NCBI GenBank assembly: GCA_963591565.1
Contig: CAVAUD010000111.1
Span: 1 to 6,701 of the forward strand
From: Paratractidigestivibacter sp963591565
Lineage (GTDB): Bacteria > Actinomycetota > Coriobacteriia > Coriobacteriales > Atopobiaceae
Direction: 5' to 3'
DNA: 6,701 nucleotides
Both the position numbers and the translations under genes were made by a program. Below, one piece after another: positions 1 through 6,090 of the stretch. Position 1 is the stretch's first letter; each line of letters begins with the position of its first letter. Under the pieces are notes generated by a model. It was not told the origin of the DNA. It ran no database searches and saw only the letters and a program-made list of their open reading frames with translations.

Positions 1-360
1 GTGAGCTCGATCATGATCGGCATCATCACCTACATCAGCGTGCTCGAGCGCAAGAAGGAGATCGGCATCCTGCGCGCGATCGGCGCCTCGAAGGGCAACG
101 TCGCCAACGTCTTCAACGCCGAGACCTTCATCGAGGGCCTGATCGCCGGCGTCTTTGCCATCGCGGTCGTGCTGATCGTGAGCGTGCCCGTCAACGCCAT
201 CGTGCTCGAGACCAAGCAGGTGCCCAACATCATGAGCCTGCCCGCCGTTGACGCCTTGGTCTTGATTTTGATCAGCGTGGTGCTTACCGTGGTTGCGGGC
301 CTTCTTCCGGCCCGAAGCGCCTCCAAGAAGGACCCCGTCGAGGCGCTGAGAAGCGAGTAG
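1..360 (+). CDS. ABC transporter permease, FtsX/MacB-like, C-terminal part (5' end outside window)
   Basis: This is the last 119 residues of a membrane permease of the MacB/FtsX superfamily; the reading frame is open to the window edge, so the GTG at base 1 is probably not the real start. Seen directly: a hydrophobic stretch leads into ERKKEIGILRAIGAS (about residues 17-31), the short amphipathic motif typical of these permeases just after a transmembrane helix. Two further hydrophobic helices follow (about 42-68 and 82-102). The protein ends in the usual basic tail PARSASKKDPVEALRSE, where 'DP(V/I)EALR' is a family hallmark. Known for the family: such permeases pair with a LolD/MacB-type ATPase and move lipoproteins, peptides or drugs, or transmit mechanical signals, rather than import nutrients. 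The ATPase partner and the periplasmic-type domain would lie upstream of the window. Substrate cannot be deduced. Confidence 0.9.
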   Translation: MSSIMIGIITYISVLERKKEIGILRAIGASKGNVANVFNAETFIEGLIAGVFAIAVVLIVSVPVNAIVLETKQVPNIMSLPAVDALVLILISVVLTVVAGLLPARSASKKDPVEALRSE

Positions 361-391
361 CGGGTCGCGGGGTCGCCGCGAGGCGGCTGGG

Positions 392-398
392 AAAGAGG
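392..398 (+). promoter_or_regulatory. Ribosome binding site that supports the GTG start of the M18 aminopeptidase
   Basis: The purine run AAAGAGG lies seven bases before the GTG at 406. No ATG nearby is in frame, and this placement makes GTG the best start. No convincing promoter is visible in the 45-base gap after the permease, so read-through from the permease transcript is possible. Confidence 0.6.
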
Positions 399-405
399 TT
401 GTGAC

Positions 406-1782
406 GTGGGTGTTGTAAGCGAGAAGGTCGCGGGCGCGGCGGGTGCTGCTGCGGACGAGCGGAGCGTTGCCGCAGCTCAGGGGCTTGTTGAGTTTGTCGA
501 GAAGTGCCCGAGCATGTTCCACACGGCAGCCGAGCTGGCCGTGCGCCTTGAGGCCGCGGGCTACGCGCGCCTGCGCGAGAACGAGGCCTGGGAGGTGCGC
601 CCGGGCGGCAAGTACTACGTTGTACGTAACAACTCGAGCGTCCTGGCGTTTGCGGTGGGCGCCGAGGTCACCGCGGCCGACCTGCGCTTCCAGCTGTGCG
701 CGGCGCACGGAGACTCGCCGGCCTTGAAGGTCAAGGCGGCCTGCGACCTGCGCGGCCCGGGCGACTACGCTCGCCTGGACGTCGAGGTCTACGGCGGCCC
801 GATCGACCACACCTGGCTGGACCGCCCGCTGGGCGTCGCCGGCCGCGTCATGGTGCGCGAGGGCTCGCGCGTCGTGAGCCGCCTGTACGACTCGGGCCGC
901 GACGTGGCTTTGATCCCCAACGTCGCCATCCACCTCAACCGCGAGGCCGGGCGTGCTCCCGAGCTCAACCGCGCCGTCGACCTGCCCGCGCTCTTCTCGG
1001 CGGGCGAGCTGGGCGAGGGCTCCTTCGACCAGATGGTTGCCGATGACCTGGGCGTCGACGCCGCCGACGTCCTGGCGCGCGACCTCTTCTTGTACAACCG
1101 CACGGCCCCGAGGGTCTGGGGCGCGGCCGGCGAGTTCGTGAGCGCCCGCGCCCTCGACGACCTGGGATGCGCCTTCACGGCGCTCGAGGCGTTTCTCGCC
1201 GCAGAAAACCCCAGGTCGGTGCTGGTCTACGCCTGCTTTGACAACGAGGAAGTGGGCTCTAACACCAAGCAGGGCGCGATGTCGACCTTCTTGGCCGATT
1301 CGCTGGAGCGCGTGGCCGCGCACCTGGGCGCCACCCGCGAGCAGTACCTGCAGGCGATCGCCCGCTCGATGCTCGTGAGCTGCGACAACGCGCACGCCTG
1401 CCACCCCAACCACCCCGAGAAGCACGACGAGGCCAACCGCTGCTGGCTCAACCGCGGCCTGGTCATCAAGGAGGCCGCCAACCAGCACTACTGCACCGAC
1501 GCCTTTAGCCGCGCGGCCCTGGTCGCCGTGCTGGAGCAGGCCGGCGTGCCGTACCAGACCTTCGCCAACCGCAGCGACATGGCGGGCGGCGGAACCCTGG
1601 GCAACCTCTCGAACATGCAGGTATCCATGCACGGCGTCGACGTCGGCCTGCCCCAGCTGGCCATGCACTCGACTTACGAGACCGCCGGCGCCCGCGACGT
1701 GGCCCTGGGCATCGACGCCCTTCTCGCCTTCTACAACGCCGACCTCGTCATCGACGGCGCCGATTCGGTCGCGCTGGGGTAG
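406..1782 (+). CDS. M18 family metallo-aminopeptidase (aspartyl aminopeptidase type)
   Basis: Predicted cytosolic dinuclear zinc aminopeptidase of 458 residues, a normal length for family M18 (yeast Ape1/DNPEP-like; bacterial members often named ApeB). It removes N-terminal residues from peptides; acidic residues are preferred in characterised DNPEP enzymes, but specificity here is not shown. All expected ligand motifs are visible. They are AAHGDSPALKVK (H101, D103), SARALDDL (bridging D251), DNEEVGS (catalytic E281 and ligand E282), SCDNAHACHPN (D327) and LAMHSTYE (H421). The strongly conserved NRSDMAGGGTLGN (388-400) is also present. No signal peptide is seen; the first 25 residues are Ala-rich and poorly conserved in character. 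The GTG start is chosen for its Shine-Dalgarno sequence. It follows the permease gene on the same strand and ends at an intrinsic terminator, converging on the glycosylase-Vsr gene. Intact, with no odd features. Confidence 0.95.
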   Translation: MGVVSEKVAGAAGAAADERSVAAAQGLVEFVEKCPSMFHTAAELAVRLEAAGYARLRENEAWEVRPGGKYYVVRNNSSVLAFAVGAEVTAADLRFQLCAAHGDSPALKVKAACDLRGPGDYARLDVEVYGGPIDHTWLDRPLGVAGRVMVREGSRVVSRLYDSGRDVALIPNVAIHLNREAGRAPELNRAVDLPALFSAGELGEGSFDQMVADDLGVDAADVLARDLFLYNRTAPRVWGAAGEFVSARALDDLGCAFTALEAFLAAENPRSVLVYACFDNEEVGSNTKQGAMSTFLADSLERVAAHLGATREQYLQAIARSMLVSCDNAHACHPNHPEKHDEANRCWLNRGLVIKEAANQHYCTDAFSRAALVAVLEQAGVPYQTFANRSDMAGGGTLGNLSNMQVSMHGVDVGLPQLAMHSTYETAGARDVALGIDALLAFYNADLVIDGADSVALG

Positions 1783-1796
1783 GGAAGGCAGCTTCG

Positions 1797-1845
1797 GGGT
1801 CGCGTTCTGGGCCCTCGACCGCGTCGCTCAGAGCGACCCGTTTTT
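1797..1845 (+). terminator. Intrinsic terminator after the M18 aminopeptidase
   Basis: A hairpin GTCGCT-CAG-AGCGAC (1823-1837) is followed by CCG and five T (1841-1845). An alternative, longer-range stem GGGTCGC (1797-1803) with GCGACCC (1833-1839) leads to the same T tract. Either form would stop + strand transcription. The distal arm and the T run overlap the last codons of the convergent glycosylase-Vsr gene (stop at 1828-1830), so the sequence serves two purposes. Confidence 0.7.
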
Positions 1846-2808
1846 GCCCAGCTCGGCCTCGAGTTGGGGGAGAAGGGCGGCGAAAGTCGCCTCGCGCGCG
1901 GCTTTCTTGAGCTCGCATTCCCATATGACGTGGACGCGCCAGCCGTCGGCGGCCAGCGCGGCCAGGTTCTCGCGGTCGCGCTCAACGTTGCGGGCGAACT
2001 TTGCGTCCCAGTACTCGGTGTTCTTCTTGGGCGTCGAGGGGTTGCAGCGCGGGCACCGGTGCCAGAAGCAGCCGTTGATGAACAAGGCAACCTTCTTGCC
2101 CGGCCAAGCGATGTCGGGACGGCCCGGCACGTGCCACTGCAGGCGGTAACCGGTGAGGCCCGCCGCGCGCAGCTCCTGGCGAACGAGCAGCTCGGGCTTG
2201 GTGTCGCGTCCCTTGTTGCCCTGCATCGAGCGGTGCGTGCCGTAGTCGGTGGCGGCCGGAGCCTTTCGGGCCGCGACAGCGGCGGCGCGCGGAGTCGCCG
2301 AGGCCTGTCGCGCCTCCTCAAGTCCCTGCCCCCAGCGCGCGCTCAGCCGCTCGAGGTCCCAGGCCGCGTTGGCCGGGCTCGTCGACGGAAGGACCTGCGC
2401 GGGCATCCCGCACAGGTACTCCAGGTAGCGGCGGTAGAGCCGCCCGGCCGTCGCCCCGTTGCAGATAACGGCCCGCACGTCGCTGCCGCCAATCAGGCCC
2501 GCGACGTCGTTCGCGCGCACGTTCTTGATGCTCGAATCGCTTGAACCTTTGATGTCGCACTCGGCGATGACGTCCCACAAGGCGATGCCGTTATCCAACA
2601 GCATCGCGCGTTTCTCGGCTATGGTTTGAGGCGCCTCGCACCCCAAACAACCTGCGAGAACGCGCCAAAAGCGGTTCTGCGGGTGCCCGTAGTAGAACTC
2701 GTTGGCCCGGCTCGCCACAGAAGGAAAAGAGCCCAGCACCAAAACGCGCGAGCTCTTGCTAAAGACGGGTTCGAAGCCGTGGGAGATATGTTGGTAACCG
2801 GTTGCCAC
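1828..2808 (-). CDS. Fusion of a family 6-like hypoxanthine/uracil DNA glycosylase with a Vsr-type mismatch endonuclease
   Basis: A 326-residue protein with two DNA-repair domains in one uninterrupted frame. Residues about 11-165 match the uracil-DNA glycosylase superfamily, closest in style to the DNA-deoxyinosine (hypoxanthine) glycosylases. Motif 1 is VLVLGSFPSVASR (22-34) with YYGHPQNRFW (39-48), whose Asn45 may be the family's key Asn; then ALWDV (77-81), and motif 2 LPSTSPANA (140-148). Residues about 168-187 are an Ala-rich linker. Residues about 188-326 are a Vsr endonuclease domain. It has GRDTKPELLVR (200-210), PGRPD (catalytic-type Asp232), NGCFWHRCPRC (245-255), EYWDAKFARNVERDR (265-279) and the terminal VIWECEL (294-300). 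Known: Vsr nicks 5' of T in T:G mismatches arising from 5-methylcytosine deamination; family 6 glycosylases excise hypoxanthine. Inference: one polypeptide handling several deamination lesions. The GTG start has a weak ribosome site and follows the DUF2891 stop by nine bases, suggesting translational coupling. No Dcm-type methyltransferase is in the window. Confidence 0.9.
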   Translation of the reverse strand: MATGYQHISHGFEPVFSKSSRVLVLGSFPSVASRANEFYYGHPQNRFWRVLAGCLGCEAPQTIAEKRAMLLDNGIALWDVIAECDIKGSSDSSIKNVRANDVAGLIGGSDVRAVICNGATAGRLYRRYLEYLCGMPAQVLPSTSPANAAWDLERLSARWGQGLEEARQASATPRAAAVAARKAPAATDYGTHRSMQGNKGRDTKPELLVRQELRAAGLTGYRLQWHVPGRPDIAWPGKKVALFINGCFWHRCPRCNPSTPKKNTEYWDAKFARNVERDRENLAALAADGWRVHVIWECELKKAAREATFAALLPQLEAELGKNGSL

Positions 2809-2817
2809 CCGGCTATT

Positions 2818-3951
2818 CTAGCGCGCCTCGCCGCCGAGAAGGGCCGCGCAGACGAAGCTGCCCACCCAGTGGTCGGCCAGGTAGCCCGAGAGCTGGACGT
2901 CGTTGACGCCGTCGGTGACCCAGCGGGCGGCCTCGGCGGCCAGGCGCTCCTTGGCCGTGCCGTCCGACAGCGCCGCGGCGGCGTCGCGTGCGGCCAGGCC
3001 ACGGGAGGTGGGAAGGGCCACGGTGTGGACCTCAAGGTAGCCCGAGCCGTCCCACCTGCCGGGCAGATCGGAGATTAGGGGAGACGCGAAGTCGGCCGAG
3101 AAGAGCTGCGGCAGGTAGGCGGCGAGCCAAGCCTCGTACTCGGCGGCGTCCAGGACGCGCGCCATGCAGGCGGCCTCGTTCAAGACCGCCGAGGTAAACG
3201 TGTCGGCGTTGGGCTCGTAGGCGACGGGCGCGCAGGTGTCGTGGGCAAAGAGGCGCCGCGCGCTGTCGTTCACCAGGCCGGCCAGGCGCTCGTCGCCCGT
3301 GGCGGCCGCGTAGTCGTGCGCCATCGCGAGGTTCCACGCCGTGTCGGAGTGCGTGCCCGTGCGCGCGGCCAGCGAAAGCCCCTCGAGCCAACCAATAACG
3401 CGCTGGTACATGACGTCGCGCAAGGGGAGAAGGGCCTCGCGCCAGCCGGCCGCGGCGGCCGCGTGCCGCACGTCGCCCGCGGCCAAACGGCCGAGCTCCT
3501 GGTCCAGCGCCAGCAGCCAGGTCCACCCGTAGGGCTTCTCCTCCCAGGCGGGGACCTTCTCGGCCCAGCTCTTGGCCTCGGCGGCCAGGGCATCCGGCGA
3601 GAAGCTCTTCTCGAGCTGCGCCACGATACGGGCCTCGAGGTCGCCGGCGCCGGCCCCGGTACCGCCCCCGGCCTCGCCCGCCGCGTCAAACCCGCCGCAG
3701 CTCAGCATGCGTACGAGCGTCCAGTGCGAGTGCACGCACGAGTGCCAGTCGAAGGACCCGTAGAACACCGGGAAACGCTCGATGGGAAGCTCCAGCTCGT
3801 CGGGGCCGCCAAGGGTCTGTCGCTCGGCGCAGGGGTAGGGGCGATCGATCTGCCCCAGCACGCACTCGGCCACGCCCGCCAGCGCGGCCTGGCGCTGCTC
3901 GCCCGCTCCCAGCGCCGCGTCGGTCAAAGAAAACCCCAGGTCACCAATCAT
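2818..3951 (-). CDS. DUF2891 family protein, function unknown
   Basis: A 377-residue protein I assign to DUF2891 from its characteristic aromatic and histidine motifs. These are FYGSFDWHSCVHSHWTLVR (63-81), YGWTWLLAL (141-149), RTGTHSDTAWNLAMAHDYA (197-215), YEPNADTFTSAVLNEA (245-260), GYLEVHTVALPTSRG (304-318) and GYLADHWVGSF (356-366). The regular spacing of helical segments with conserved W/H/D patches resembles an all-helical toroid of the kind found in carbohydrate-active enzymes; that is an inference, and no activity should be assumed. No signal peptide or membrane helix is visible, so it is probably cytosolic. A Gly/Ala-rich stretch (about 85-104) looks like a flexible insertion. The ATG at 3951 has GGAGA five bases upstream (3957-3961). 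It is the first gene of a likely two-gene transcript with the glycosylase-Vsr gene, and it lies downstream of the mgtC terminator hairpin. I could not find a convincing promoter in the roughly 40 bases between that hairpin and the start. Confidence 0.88.
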   Translation of the reverse strand: MIGDLGFSLTDAALGAGEQRQAALAGVAECVLGQIDRPYPCAERQTLGGPDELELPIERFPVFYGSFDWHSCVHSHWTLVRMLSCGGFDAAGEAGGGTGAGAGDLEARIVAQLEKSFSPDALAAEAKSWAEKVPAWEEKPYGWTWLLALDQELGRLAAGDVRHAAAAAGWREALLPLRDVMYQRVIGWLEGLSLAARTGTHSDTAWNLAMAHDYAAATGDERLAGLVNDSARRLFAHDTCAPVAYEPNADTFTSAVLNEAACMARVLDAAEYEAWLAAYLPQLFSADFASPLISDLPGRWDGSGYLEVHTVALPTSRGLAARDAAAALSDGTAKERLAAEAARWVTDGVNDVQLSGYLADHWVGSFVCAALLGGEAR

Positions 3952-3991
3952 GAACGTCTCCGCTCCACAGAATCAAAGTTCTAACCAATCA

Positions 3992-4033
3992 GGCGGCCGC
4001 GCGGGGACCTTCTCGCCCCATCGCGCGGCCGCC
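3992..4033 (-). terminator. GC-rich hairpin, probable terminator of the pfk-mgtC transcript
   Basis: GGCGGCCGCGCG (3992-4003) pairs perfectly with CGCGCGGCCGCC (4022-4033), giving a 12-base-pair stem. Three further G:C pairs (4004-4006 with 4017-4019) are possible past a two-base bulge. Read on the - strand it lies just after the mgtC stop (4049-4047) and is followed by a moderately T-rich run (TGATTGGTT), so termination is likely but the U tract is imperfect. The + strand side is not T-rich, so it is not a bidirectional terminator. Confidence 0.65.
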
Positions 4034-4046
4034 CCAAAACCAAAAC

Positions 4047-4754
4047 CTAAAGCTCGTCGCAGTAGCTCACGAAGTCCAGAAGCTGAATCGCGTCAATAAA
4101 GGCCTGCTTGCGGCCCGGTTGGCGCAGCGTGATGGTCACCGTGACCGCGCAGTTCTGCCCGCCAGAGATCCCCTTCGTCAGCGAGAAGTCCGAGTACTCG
4201 CACTCCCAGGCGTGCAGCTTCTTGAGGAACTCCTTGACGTCGCTGTGGCTCTCGAGCTCGACGTAGAGGTCGAAGGTCTTCGCGTTGTCGTGCAGCCACT
4301 TGTCGAGCCCGCGCAGCGCCCAGAAGGTGAGCACCACGAACAGCATCGCGATCAGCGCCGCCTCGACAAAGCCGATGCCCACCGCCAGGCCGATGCAGGC
4401 GCAGGCCCACAGGCCGGCCGCCGTCGTGAGGCCGCGGACCTCGTTGCGGTGCGTGACGATGATCGTGCCCACGCCCAAAAAGCCCACGCCCGAGACGACC
4501 TGCGCGCCGATGCGGTTGACGTCGCCGCGCGCCTCGGGGAAGGTCATGGCGACGTACTCGGCCACGATCATCGTCATGGCCGAGCCCAGGCACACCAGCA
4601 CGTGCGTCTTGATGCCGGCCCCCTTGTTGCGGTACTCGCGGTCGAGGCCAATGACGACGCCGACCAACGTGGCGAGAAGAAGCCGCAGGAAGATGGCCTG
4701 GTCATCCCAGGCGGCGACGGCCGCGCAGAAGCCAGAGAACCATTCGGAAAGCAT
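4047..4754 (-). CDS. MgtC/SapB family inner-membrane protein
   Basis: A 235-residue membrane protein of the MgtC/SapB/YhiD family. Visible hydrophobic helices cover about residues 21-36, 50-70, 84-100, 112-130 and 132-147. The family motifs are GVVIGLDREYRNK (32-44), RIGAQVVSGVGFLGVGTI (81-98) and RGLTTAAGLW (107-116). The C-terminal 75 residues (about 160-235) form a soluble alpha/beta region consistent with the ACT-like domain of longer members. Known: Salmonella MgtC is needed for growth in low magnesium and in macrophages and inhibits the F-type ATP synthase; many homologues of this family have no tested function, so a magnesium role here is only possible. The ATG at 4754 follows the pfk stop by 15 bases; the upstream GGGCGGG is a weak ribosome site, suggesting dependence on pfk translation. 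A strong hairpin follows the gene. Confidence 0.92.
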   Translation of the reverse strand: MLSEWFSGFCAAVAAWDDQAIFLRLLLATLVGVVIGLDREYRNKGAGIKTHVLVCLGSAMTMIVAEYVAMTFPEARGDVNRIGAQVVSGVGFLGVGTIIVTHRNEVRGLTTAAGLWACACIGLAVGIGFVEAALIAMLFVVLTFWALRGLDKWLHDNAKTFDLYVELESHSDVKEFLKKLHAWECEYSDFSLTKGISGGQNCAVTVTITLRQPGRKQAFIDAIQLLDFVSYCDEL

Positions 4755-4769
4755 CGGGGCCCGCCCGCG

Positions 4770-5849
4770 CTACTCGTCGCCGAAGCTGATGCCCAAAAGC
4801 TTGGCCTCGCGCACGAGGTCGCTGTCGGGGTCGACGTACTTGAGCTTGCCGGCCACGTCCTCCAGAGGCACGCGGACCATCTGGCCGTTCTTCTGCGCGA
4901 TCATGTAGCCGTACTGGCCCTCGAGGCAGCCGCGGGCCGCCTCGACGCCGCACTGGGTCGCGAAGATGCGGTCCTGGGCGTCCGGCGCGCCGCCGCGCTG
5001 GGTGTGGCCGGGAACGGCGACGCGGATCTCGCGGCCGGTGCGGGCGGCGATCTCCTCGGCGATGTCGTAGGCGACGGAGGGCTTGACGCGCGCGGCGACC
5101 TTGGCCTTGTACGCCTTCTTCTTCATCGCCGCCTCCTCCTTCGAGATGGCGCCCTCGGCGACGACGACGATGGAGAAGCGCCCGCCGTTCTTGTCGCGAT
5201 CCTCGATGGCCTTGACGACGTTGTCCATGTCGTAGGGGATCTCGGGGATCAAGATGACGTCGGCGCCGCCGGCGACACCGGCGTACAGCGGAATCCAGCC
5301 CACCTTGTGGCCCATGATCTCGATGACAAAGACGCGCCCGTGGCTGGAGGCGGTGGTGTGGATGTCGTCGATGCAGCGGGTGGCGACGTCGATGGCGCTC
5401 GTGAAGCCAAAGGTCATGTCGGTGCCGTAGGTGTCGTTGTCGATGGTCTTGGGCAGCGCGATGACGTTCAGGCCCTCCTCGCGCAGGCGGTTGGCCGTCT
5501 TGGTCGAGCCGTTGCCGCCCAGCATGAACAGGCAGTCGAGCTTGAGCTTCTTATAGGTGGCGATCATCGCCGGGACCTTCTCGACGCCGTCTGCCTCGGG
5601 CGTGTCGAGCAGCTTGAAGGGGGTGCGCGAGGTGCCCAGGATGGTGCCGCCCTTGGTGAGGATGCCCGAGAAGTCGCTGCCGGTCAGCTCGCGGTAGCGG
5701 CCGTAGATCATGCCCTGGTAGCCGTCCTCGAAGCCGTAGATCTCGACCTTCTCCTTGGAGTTGTGCAGGATGGTCTTCACGATGCCGCGCATGGTGGCGT
5801 TCAAGGCCTGGCAGTCTCCGCCGCTGGTAAGCAGTCCGATTCTGAGCAT
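4770..5849 (-). CDS. 6-phosphofructokinase, group III-like (Gly114/Lys134 type)
   Basis: A 359-residue enzyme of the PfkA superfamily that phosphorylates fructose 6-phosphate to fructose 1,6-bisphosphate in glycolysis, in the cytosol. Seen: N-terminal LRIGLLTSGGDCQALNA (2-18), GGTILGTSRT (67-76), GGNGSTKTA (111-119), PKTIDNDTYGTD (133-144; Asp137 is the expected catalytic base), EIMGHKVGW (177-185), IPEIP (201-205) and GHTQRGGAPDAQD (281-293). The donor-site residues are informative. The glycine in GGNGS is typical of ATP users, whereas the lysine of PKTIDND (Lys134, equivalent to position 124 of E. coli PfkA) is typical of pyrophosphate and group III enzymes. ATP use is therefore more likely, but pyrophosphate use is not excluded. 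The open frame extends upstream to 6092, but that extension is Pro/Arg-rich and non-conserved. The ATG at 5849 has an excellent ribosome site and begins exactly at the family N-terminus. Confidence 0.95.
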   Translation of the reverse strand: MLRIGLLTSGGDCQALNATMRGIVKTILHNSKEKVEIYGFEDGYQGMIYGRYRELTGSDFSGILTKGGTILGTSRTPFKLLDTPEADGVEKVPAMIATYKKLKLDCLFMLGGNGSTKTANRLREEGLNVIALPKTIDNDTYGTDMTFGFTSAIDVATRCIDDIHTTASSHGRVFVIEIMGHKVGWIPLYAGVAGGADVILIPEIPYDMDNVVKAIEDRDKNGGRFSIVVVAEGAISKEEAAMKKKAYKAKVAARVKPSVAYDIAEEIAARTGREIRVAVPGHTQRGGAPDAQDRIFATQCGVEAARGCLEGQYGYMIAQKNGQMVRVPLEDVAGKLKYVDPDSDLVREAKLLGISFGDE

Positions 5850-5853
5850 GATG

Positions 5854-5865
5854 TCCCCTTCTTTC
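5854..5865 (-). promoter_or_regulatory. Ribosome binding site that fixes the pfk start
   Basis: On the - strand GAAAGAAGGGGA is followed by four bases and then ATG (5849-5847). It is the strongest Shine-Dalgarno sequence in the window and excludes the long upstream extension as coding. Confidence 0.8.
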
Positions 5866-5867
5866 TC

Positions 5868-5881
5868 GCCGGCGAACCGGC
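5868..5881 (-). promoter_or_regulatory. Small hairpin with UUCG loop in the pfk leader
   Basis: In the - strand transcript GCCGG-UUCG-CCGGC forms a five-pair stem immediately before the ribosome site. It may stabilise the 5' end of the mRNA or tune initiation. The closing pair is G-C rather than the C-G of the extra-stable tetraloop class, so the effect could be small. Confidence 0.4.
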
Positions 5882-5886
5882 CGCGA

Positions 5887-5896
5887 TTGCATGCAA
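5887..5896. promoter_or_regulatory. 10-base palindrome TTGCATGCAA at the predicted pfk transcription start
   Basis: A perfect palindrome that begins at about +2, counted from the -10 box at 5904-5909. Its position is right for an operator, where a bound dimeric regulator would block transcription. No regulator gene is in the window, so its partner is unknown; a 10-base palindrome could also occur by chance. Confidence 0.35.
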
Positions 5897-5903
5897 CCCC
5901 GCC

Positions 5904-5932
5904 ATTATCGCGCCAACGCCCGCCGCGGTCAC
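5904..5932 (-). promoter_or_regulatory. Predicted sigma-A type promoter of pfk
   Basis: On the - strand GTGACC (-35, 5932-5927; four of six to TTGACA) is separated by exactly 17 bases from GATAAT (-10, 5909-5904; five of six to TATAAT). Transcription would start near 5897, giving a leader of about 48 bases before the ATG. Confidence 0.6.
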
Positions 5933-5980
5933 CCCAGTTTTCCAACCAGTGATGTAAAAGGCGGGTTACCAGAGGGCTTC

Positions 5981-6045
5981 GGGCCGGTCGGGGTGCGACG
6001 CGGAGGGGTTTGGGGCCGGTCGGGGTCGGGTCGAGAGCGGATTTG
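5981..6045. repeat. Degenerate direct repeat, unit about 32 bases, two copies
   Basis: GGGCCGGTCGGGGT occurs at 5981-5994 and again at 6013-6026, exactly 32 bases apart. Each copy continues into a purine-rich segment ending in a similar word (GAGGGGTTTG at 6003-6012, GAGCGGATTTG at 6035-6045). A weaker third ending, CGGCCGATTTTG, lies at 6056-6067. No function is evident; it could be a decaying tandem duplication. Confidence 0.55.
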
Positions 6046-6090
6046 GGGGCGCCGACGGCCGATTTTGGCCCCGCGAGACCCTTCTCAGAC

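Noticed and set aside
1828..2320. Possibility that the Vsr part is a separate gene with its own start
   Set aside because: No in-frame start with a ribosome site lies at the domain border. The only Met nearby (residue 195, MQGNKG) would cut off the beginning of the Vsr domain, and the frame runs unbroken from the glycosylase.
1864..2544. 226-codon + strand frame opposite the glycosylase-Vsr gene
   Set aside because: Shadow of a gene with clear motifs on the other strand; the product is Arg/Ala/Val-rich and without known motifs.
3241..3984. 247-codon + strand frame opposite the DUF2891 gene
   Set aside because: Shadow frame with low-complexity composition; the - strand has the conserved protein.
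3952..3991. Promoter for the DUF2891 gene
   Set aside because: TTGGTT and GATTCT are present on the - strand but their spacing is far too short for a normal promoter, so I did not annotate one.
4119..5957. 612-codon + strand open frame antisense to the mgtC-like and pfk genes
   Set aside because: It is the mirror of two well-supported genes in GC-rich DNA. Its product is a low-complexity Ala/Asp/Val/Arg/His string with no domain.
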